From positions 372,001 through 436,000 of the forward strand of contig JBCDCY010000002.1 in NCBI GenBank assembly GCA_039180875.1: a DNA stretch of 64,000 nucleotides, written 5' to 3'. The stretch comes from JBCDCY01 sp039180875 (lineage in GTDB: Bacteria; Pseudomonadota; Alphaproteobacteria; Rhodobacterales; Rhodobacteraceae). The notes beneath the pieces were generated by a model, which did no database searches, was not told where the DNA came from, and saw only the letters and a list, made by a program, of their open reading frames with translations. The translations under genes and the position numbers were made by a program. Below, in pieces: positions 51,050 through 64,000 of the stretch (position 1 is the stretch's first letter; every line of letters starts with the position of its first letter).

Positions 51050-51478
51050 ATGGCCAAGAAAGTTGCCGGCACGCTGAAGCTGCAAGTGCCGGCCGGCAAG
51101 GCGAACCCCTCGCCCCCCGTCGGCCCGGCGCTGGGTCAGCGCGGCATCAACATCATGGAGTTCTGCAAGGCGTTCAACGCCCGCACGCAGGAGATGGAGG
51201 CGGGCGCGCCGTGCCCGACCATCATCACCTACTATACCGACAAGTCGTTCTCCATGGAGATCAAGACGCCGCCGGCGTCGTTCCTGTTGAAGAAGGCGGC
51301 GAAGCTGAAGTCGGGGGCTCAGACCCCGGGCAAGGCGACGGTGGCCACCATCAGCTCCAAGCAGGTGCGCGAGATCGCCGAGGCCAAGATGAAGGACCTC
51401 AACGCCAACGACATCGACGCAGCGATGAAGATCATCGCGGGCTCGGCCGAGTCGATGGGTATCGAGGTGAAGGGGTAG
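51050..51478 (+). CDS. rplK: 50S ribosomal protein L11
   Basis: L11, 142 residues, builds the GTPase-associated centre with 23S rRNA and is the thiostrepton target. KLQVPAGKANPSPPVGPALGQRGINIMEF is diagnostic in sequence segments, and the C-terminal RNA-binding domain is complete. ATG 51050 has AGGAGG upstream. The 96-base leader after nusG is where the L1 feedback site usually lies; I could not define the fold with certainty. Confidence 0.97.
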   Translation: MAKKVAGTLKLQVPAGKANPSPPVGPALGQRGINIMEFCKAFNARTQEMEAGAPCPTIITYYTDKSFSMEIKTPPASFLLKKAAKLKSGAQTPGKATVATISSKQVREIAEAKMKDLNANDIDAAMKIIAGSAESMGIEVKG

Positions 51479-51482
51479 GACC

Positions 51483-52181
51483 ATGGCCAAGCTCTCCAAA
51501 CGCATGAAGTCGGCGAAAGAGGCCTTTGCCGAGAAGTCCGAGGTGACGGTGGTCGAGGCGGTCGGTGCGGTGAAAGGTGCCGCCACGGCCAAGTTTGACG
51601 AGACGGTCGAGATCGCCATGAACCTCGGCGTCAACCCGCGCCACGCCGACCAGATGGTGCGGGGCGTGGTGACGCTGCCCAACGGCACCGGCAAGACGGT
51701 GCGCGTGGCGGTCTTCGCCAAGGGCCCGAAGGCGGATGAGGCGCAAGAGGCCGGGGCGGACATCGTGGGCGCCGAGGATCTGATGGAGACGATCCAGGGC
51801 GGCAAGATCGAGTTCGACCGCTGCATCGCCACGCCGGACATGATGCCGATCGTCGGGCGTCTGGGCAAAATCCTCGGGCCGCGGAACCTGATGCCGAACC
51901 CCAAGGTCGGCACCGTGACCATGGACGTCGCCGCGGCCGTGCAGGCGGCCAAGGGCGGCGAGGTGCAGTTCAAGGTGGAGAAGGCGGGCGTCATCCATGC
52001 CGGCATCGGCAAGGCGAGCTTCGATGAGGCGCAGCTCGTCGAGAATGTCCGCGCCTTCGTGACCGCGGTGAACCGGGCCAAACCCTCCGGCGCCAAGGGC
52101 ACGTACATGAAGAAGATCTCGCTCAGCTCCACCATGGGGCCGGGCGTCACGATCAGCGTCGCGGACGCTATGGCGGAATAG
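51483..52181 (+). CDS. rplA: 50S ribosomal protein L1
   Basis: L1, 232 residues, forms the mobile L1 stalk and represses its own operon in related bacteria. Typical segments are KRMKSAKEAF, VVTLPNGTGKTVRVAVFAKG and GRLGKILGPRNLMPNPKVGTV. It follows rplK by four bases. A strong hairpin lies just after its stop. Confidence 0.97.
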   Translation: MAKLSKRMKSAKEAFAEKSEVTVVEAVGAVKGAATAKFDETVEIAMNLGVNPRHADQMVRGVVTLPNGTGKTVRVAVFAKGPKADEAQEAGADIVGAEDLMETIQGGKIEFDRCIATPDMMPIVGRLGKILGPRNLMPNPKVGTVTMDVAAAVQAAKGGEVQFKVEKAGVIHAGIGKASFDEAQLVENVRAFVTAVNRAKPSGAKGTYMKKISLSSTMGPGVTISVADAMAE

Positions 52182-52447
52182 AGAGATCCCCCGGGGCGAC
52201 CCGGGGGTGTGTGGGTCTCGAACGCTTCGGCGGTCTGGACCCCCTGTCCAAGACGGTGGGTGGGGCCTGGTGCCTGTAAAGCCTGCCTGAGACGGGGAAC
52301 GCGCACGGATCGGCCGCGGGCAACGCGCCCCGGGCGATCTTGGCTCGGGACCCGGGATGGGACCTGAGAGGCCGTGGGCCCCGACCGGGCCGCGGCAGAC
52401 TGAGCCGGCCGGGGGGAGAGCCCCGCGGCCATAGACTGGAGAGACCT
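52182..52447 (+). promoter_or_regulatory. rplJ leader region
   Basis: This 266-base gap precedes rplJL. It begins with a strong hairpin (52188-52207) and contains several more GC inverted repeats. In related bacteria this leader binds L10-(L12)4 to repress translation; that role is inferred from position only, and no coding frame is convincing. Confidence 0.5.
52188..52207 (+). terminator. Hairpin with GNRA tetraloop after rplA
   Basis: A perfect 8-bp stem (CCCCCGGG with CCCGGGGG) closes a GCGA tetraloop, seven bases after the rplA stop. No T tract follows, so it may partly attenuate transcription or protect the 3' end. Confidence 0.5.
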
Positions 52448-52963
52448 GTGGATAGAGCCCAGAAAGAAGTGGTGGTCGGCGAGCTCGGCCAGATCTTCGC
52501 GGACTCGGGTGTCGTCGTCGTGGCGCACTATGCCGGCCTCTCGGTCGCTGAGATGACGGACTTCCGCGGCCGCATGCGTGCGGCCGGCGGTCAGGTTCGC
52601 GTCGCCAAGAACAGGCTCGCCAAGATCGCACTGGACGGAGCGCCGTGCCCCGAGATGCACACGCTCCTCGAAGGGCAGACGGTGCTCGCCTATTCCGAGG
52701 ATCCCGTCACGGCCGCCAAGGTCGTCGACGCCTACGCCAAGGACAACCAGAAGCTTGCGGTTGTCGGCGGGGCCATGGGGGAGACCCTTCTGGATGCCGC
52801 GGGTGTGAAGGCGGTCGCCGCCATGCCGTCGCGGGAGGAGATCCTCTCCTCTATCGCGGGCATGCTCGGCGCACCGGCCGGAAACCTCGTCTCTGCGATT
52901 TCGGCGCCGGCCGCCTCGATCGCCGCATGTGTCGATGCGGTGGCCGAGAAGGCGGAGGCCTGA
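52448..52963 (+). CDS. rplJ: 50S ribosomal protein L10
   Basis: L10, 171 residues, anchors L7/L12 dimers to the ribosome. It begins VDRAQKEVVVGELGQIF at a GTG start, 52448, with GGAGA five bases upstream; this start gives normal length, whereas the open frame runs 36 codons further into GC-rich leader. The core includes VVAHYAGLSVAEMTDFR and RVAKNRLAKIAL. The C-terminal helix that binds L7/L12 is complete. Confidence 0.96.
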   Translation: MDRAQKEVVVGELGQIFADSGVVVVAHYAGLSVAEMTDFRGRMRAAGGQVRVAKNRLAKIALDGAPCPEMHTLLEGQTVLAYSEDPVTAAKVVDAYAKDNQKLAVVGGAMGETLLDAAGVKAVAAMPSREEILSSIAGMLGAPAGNLVSAISAPAASIAACVDAVAEKAEA

Positions 52964-53032
52964 GACAGCGACCTTGAGCTCGGCTGGTGCCCCTCGGCAC
53001 TGCCCGGACACACAAACGGAATGGACTGAGAA

Positions 53033-53419
53033 ATGGCTGATCTGGAAAAACTGGCAGAAGAGATCGTCGGCCTCACCTTGCTCGAGGCGGGCGAGCTGAA
53101 GAACATCCTGAAGGACAAGTACGGCATCGAGCCGGCGGCGGGCGCCGTCGCGGTCGCGGCCATGCCGGGCGCAGGCGGCGATGCCGGCGGCGCGGCGGCC
53201 GAGGAAAAGACCGAGTTCGACGTCATCCTCAACGCCGCGGGCGACAAGAAGATCAACGTGATCAAGGAAGTCCGCGCCATCACCGGCCTGGGTCTGAAGG
53301 AAGCCAAGGATCTGGTCGAGGCCGGCGGCAAGGCGGTCAAGGAAGGCGTCTCCAAGGAAGAGGCCGAGGAGATCGCCAACAAACTGAAGGAGGCGGGCGC
53401 CGACGTCGAGCTGAAGTAG
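53033..53419 (+). CDS. rplL: 50S ribosomal protein L7/L12
   Basis: L7/L12, 128 residues, recruits translation GTPases. It has an N-terminal dimerisation domain (MADLEKLAEEIVGLTLLEA), an Ala/Gly hinge and the C-terminal factor-binding domain with KTEFDVIL and LGLKEAKDLVEAGGKAVKEG. It follows rplJ by 69 bases. Confidence 0.97.
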   Translation: MADLEKLAEEIVGLTLLEAGELKNILKDKYGIEPAAGAVAVAAMPGAGGDAGGAAAEEKTEFDVILNAAGDKKINVIKEVRAITGLGLKEAKDLVEAGGKAVKEGVSKEEAEEIANKLKEAGADVELK

Positions 53420-53688
53420 TCAAGAAAAATGACTGCGGCAGCGTGACGCACACGCTTGACGAACAGGGCAGAGCCGCAGATATGCAGTGGCTCTGCCAAC
53501 ACCAGGAGTGGGTCCATATCAGCCGGGTCTCCCCGGACGCTTGTCGTTAAGCGTCCCGGAAGGCGCGTCGGATCCGGGAAAAGCGAGGCTGGGGCATCGC
53601 TCATGCATGGGGTCCACCGCTGTCGGCGGCGGGTTAGGGAATCGTGTACCCGGCGGTTCCCAATCGAGAGGCAGAGGTTTTCCGACGA
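53420..53688 (+). promoter_or_regulatory. rplL-rpoB spacer with three hairpins
   Basis: This 269-base spacer holds three clear inverted repeats: 53440-53456 (6-bp stem), 53467-53497 (9-bp stem, 13-base loop) and 53535-53556 (8-bp stem, 6-base loop). In enteric bacteria the same spacer carries an attenuator and an RNase III site that reduce rpoBC expression relative to L12. A similar role is likely by position, but the sequences are not conserved. Confidence 0.55.
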
Positions 53689-57792
<4,104 letters not shown>

Positions 57793-57804
57793 CCGATGCG
57801 CAAG

Positions 57805-57829
57805 GGGCGGGCCCGTGCTCGCCCCGCCC
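57805..57829 (+). terminator. Hairpin in the rpoB-rpoC gap
   Basis: A 7-bp stem (GGGCGGG with CCCGCCC) and 11-base loop, followed by GATCTTT. It may partly reduce readthrough into rpoC or set the transcript ends; full termination is unlikely. Confidence 0.35.
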
Positions 57830-57872
57830 GATCTTTCCGGGGTCCCTGGGCTCCGCGATGTGAGGCTCTGAT

Positions 57873-62153
<4,281 letters not shown>

Positions 62154-62161
62154 CCAAGATC

Positions 62162-62185
62162 GGGCGGCCCGCATCAGGGCCGCCC
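62162..62185. terminator. Terminator after rpoC
   Basis: A perfect 9-bp stem (GGGCGGCCC with GGGCCGCCC) and 6-base loop lie 8 bases after the rpoC stop. It sits between rpoC and a convergent gene, so it likely works in both directions and ends the long ribosomal/polymerase transcript. Confidence 0.7.
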
Positions 62186-62216
62186 ATCCACGCTTTCCCC
62201 CAGAGCTTCGAGGCCG

Positions 62217-63239
62217 CTAGGACGCCGCCGCCGCGCGGTGACGCCTGACCCGCGGATCGGCGTCCGGCTCCTGACCCTGCAGCTCGGCGAGCTTGCCGGC
62301 ATACCAAGCGCAAGCCAGGTGATGCAGGCGCCGGGTCTCAGGATCGGCGATCAGCGCGTCGTAGATCTCCTGAAACGCCGCCTCGCGCTGGAGCGCGCTC
62401 CGGTCCTCGGCCGCGTTGATGTTGTAGCGCGCCAGGAACTCCTCGCCGTAGCGCGCGTCCCGGTCGGAGAGTGCCCACTTCGCCCGGCGCTCCAGCGTGC
62501 ATTCCTGGGCCTTGATGACGTAGTGGTTGATTTGCCCGCCGCCGTGGTTGATGCGGCGAAGCGCCGTGGCGCGGGCTCGGGCCTCTCCCATCAGCACGCA
62601 GCCGGGCAGGGGCTCCCCCATGGAGTTCACCCAGCGGTTCCGCCCACCCCAGCGGCCCTGAAAGCCGAAGGGCGCGTGGGAGGCGAAGCCGGCGAACATG
62701 CCCGGCGCGCGGAAGACCGACTTGAAGCGCATATTGGCCCGGTGCTGCCCCTCCGCCGCGCGGGTGTAGAGCTGGCGGACGAAGCCGTCCTCCCAGCGCT
62801 GCCGGCCGTTGTCGCCGAACGACTTCCAGTGGAGCGCGATGCCGAGGGCGCTGTCGCCGTGGGCGGCGATCAGGTCGTGGATCTGCCCCTCGCCGAGATG
62901 GATCACCGGGAACTCGTCGGCGTCGCAGATCATCACCCAGTCGGCGGTCTCCACCAGGGGATGGGCTTTCGCCGTGCGAAAGGCGGAGCGGAGCGCGAAC
63001 TCCCCCTCGGCCGGCTGGTGGCGGGCATGGGCCAGGTAACCCCGCGCCGCCAGTCGGTCGAGCAGCCGGTCCGAGCCGTCGCTGCAATCGTTGGTCAGCA
63101 CGAGGATATCGTCGAAGCCGAGCAGGTGCTGCCAGGCCACCCACTCGAGCAGCGCCGCGCCTTCGTTGCGCATCGGCGCGATCAAAAGGACACGCGGCTG
63201 GCGGCCGTTCAGGGCGGTGTCGGAGCTGTCGGATTCCAT
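62217..63239 (-). CDS. Glycosyltransferase family 2-like protein
   Basis: A 340-residue protein of the GT2-like Glyco_tranf_2_4 group. It shows LLIAPMRNEGAALLEWVAWQ at the start, the LTNDCSDGSDRLL donor-binding segment and the CDADEF metal-binding motif in place of the usual DxD, as in relatives tied to surface polysaccharides. The C-terminus is helical and basic. It has no membrane segment. ATG 63239 is chosen because the upstream frame has no family match. It lies, on the opposite strand, between rpoC and rpsL, which are normally adjacent, so it looks inserted. Donor and acceptor are unknown. Confidence 0.82.
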   Translation of the reverse strand: MESDSSDTALNGRQPRVLLIAPMRNEGAALLEWVAWQHLLGFDDILVLTNDCSDGSDRLLDRLAARGYLAHARHQPAEGEFALRSAFRTAKAHPLVETADWVMICDADEFPVIHLGEGQIHDLIAAHGDSALGIALHWKSFGDNGRQRWEDGFVRQLYTRAAEGQHRANMRFKSVFRAPGMFAGFASHAPFGFQGRWGGRNRWVNSMGEPLPGCVLMGEARARATALRRINHGGGQINHYVIKAQECTLERRAKWALSDRDARYGEEFLARYNINAAEDRSALQREAAFQEIYDALIADPETRRLHHLACAWYAGKLAELQGQEPDADPRVRRHRAAAAS

Positions 63240-63565
63240 CGTCCTACACCGCCTCAGCCACCCGAAATTGCCGTTTGTCGCGGCGCTGCGAAGCCCCTGC
63301 TTTTGCAGCCTTTCGGCGCTGATTTGAAAGGCCTTCGACGGGTGTTGACAATGATTCCCAATCTCCCTAGGTTCCGCGCGCCCGACGGGATCGACGTTTG
63401 CAAAGTCAGGCAAACCACAGACTGGCGGACATGACCCGAGGCACGCCTCCGGTCCTCTGACACAACGCCGCGGCGGAGGGAAACGCTTCCGGTCGCGGCC
63501 GCTCTGCTTTTGCCATGGGGGCTGGGGCGGGGCCTGACGAAACCGAGAAGCGGGGTTCGCACCCG
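63240..63565. other. Divergent control region between glycosyltransferase and rpsL
   Basis: This 326-base gap holds the rpsL promoter (63345-63373) and a leader of about 185 bases, within which I saw no clear operator. Near the left side lies the start region of the glycosyltransferase gene, without an obvious promoter. No additional gene is supported. Confidence 0.5.
63345..63373 (+). promoter_or_regulatory. Promoter for rpsL-rpsG
   Basis: A perfect TTGACA (63345-63350) is followed after 17 bases by TAGGTT (63368-63373). Its strength and location fit a ribosomal protein operon promoter and show that rpsL does not depend on readthrough from rpoC. Confidence 0.6.
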
Positions 63566-63937
63566 ATGCCGACGATCCAGCAGCTGATCCGGAAACCCCG
63601 GCAGCCGAAAGTGAAGCGCCAGAAGTCGATGCACCTGCAGGGCTGCCCGCAGAAGCGCGGCGTCTGCACGCGCGTCTACACGACCACCCCGAAGAAGCCG
63701 AACTCGGCCATGCGGAAGGTGGCCAAGGTGCGCCTCACCAACGGCTACGAGGTGATCAGCTATATCCCCGGGGAGAGCCACAACCTGCAGGAGCATTCCG
63801 TGGTGCTGATCCGCGGCGGCCGGGTGAAGGACCTTCCCGGTGTCCGCTACCATATCCTGCGCGGCGTGCTCGACACCCAGGGGGTCAAGGACCGTCGCCA
63901 GCGCCGCTCGAAGTACGGCGCGAAACGGCCGAAGTAA
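63566..63937 (+). CDS. rpsL: 30S ribosomal protein S12
   Basis: S12, 123 residues, monitors codon-anticodon pairing. MPTIQQLIRKPRQ at ATG 63566 is the family start. Lys43 and Lys88, the usual streptomycin-resistance positions, are wild type, so the target is expected to be streptomycin-sensitive. The longer upstream frame is not conserved. Confidence 0.98.
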   Translation: MPTIQQLIRKPRQPKVKRQKSMHLQGCPQKRGVCTRVYTTTPKKPNSAMRKVAKVRLTNGYEVISYIPGESHNLQEHSVVLIRGGRVKDLPGVRYHILRGVLDTQGVKDRRQRRSKYGAKRPK

Positions 63938-63949
63938 GGAGCGCGAGAG

Positions 63950-64000
63950 ATGTCCCGACGCCGCCGCGCCGAGAAACGCGAGGTTCTGCCGGACGCCAAA
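63950..64000 (+). CDS. rpsG: 30S ribosomal protein S7, 5' end only
   Basis: Seventeen codons starting at ATG 63950 give MSRRRRAEKREVLPDAK, the conserved N-terminus of S7. The gene is cut by the window edge. It follows rpsL by 12 bases with a GGAG site upstream, as in the str operon. Confidence 0.92.
   Translation, partial: MSRRRRAEKREVLPDAK

Overview
The window is visibly GC-rich chromosomal DNA from an alphaproteobacterium. The gene order tRNA-Trp-secE-nusG-rplKA-rplJL-rpoBC-rpsL-rpsG, a yidC-engB-argB string, and RpoB/RpoC of 1367 and 1426 residues all fit that class; a Rhodospirillales-like lineage is my guess, not something the sequence proves. I see no transposase, integrase, phage gene, CRISPR array or rRNA.

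Layout. 1-4660: a lipid A-type acyltransferase and a cytochrome P450 in one operon, a MetE-like methyltransferase, and a small secreted four-cysteine protein. 4662-9733: a ribose-type ABC permease and binding protein (no ATPase gene here) in an operon with a GNAT acetyltransferase and a crotonase, divergent from a FGGY sugar kinase. 9785-13946: a secreted FAS1/RTX protein and a FAS1 lipoprotein facing DUF6502 and DUF5666 genes across a short control region that holds two matching inverted repeats. 13949-21237: argB, engB, a MOSC gene, yidC, an EAL-type signalling gene, yidD, rnpA and rpmH. 21561-28929: a TVP38/FAD-oxidoreductase pair, a membrane histidine kinase that runs into tRNA-Arg(ACG), and putA. 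29128-36348: a glycan-building block with a sulfotransferase/DUF616 fusion, a GT2 enzyme, a PhyH-type dioxygenase and a 953-residue glycosyltransferase-methyltransferase-glycosyltransferase. 36355-42210: urate breakdown (puuD, puuE-uraD fusion, allA, an NCS2 permease, ureidoglycine aminohydrolase). 42289-45684: mct and meh (mesaconyl-CoA enzymes) and an MFS transporter. 45782-49748: the Anbu proteasome-like cluster. 49966-64000: the transcription and ribosomal protein superoperon, interrupted by one glycosyltransferase gene between rpoC and rpsL.

How the parts may work together. The purine genes convert urate to glyoxylate and urea, with 5-hydroxyisourate hydrolase and allantoate amidohydrolase not in the window. 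The adjacent co-directional mct and meh genes encode the steps that, in the 3-hydroxypropionate bicycle, lead from mesaconyl-C1-CoA to citramalyl-CoA after glyoxylate and propionyl-CoA have been joined. I infer a possible route from purine-derived glyoxylate to pyruvate and acetyl-CoA; this is the most interesting metabolic idea in the window.

A second theme is start codons. rnpA and yidD have no usable ATG, GTG or TTG near their conserved N-termini. Each instead has CTG fused to the upstream stop as CTGA. puuE-uraD also appears to start at CTG behind a good ribosome binding site. Starts given below were chosen by ribosome binding sites and family N-termini and often differ from the longest open frame.
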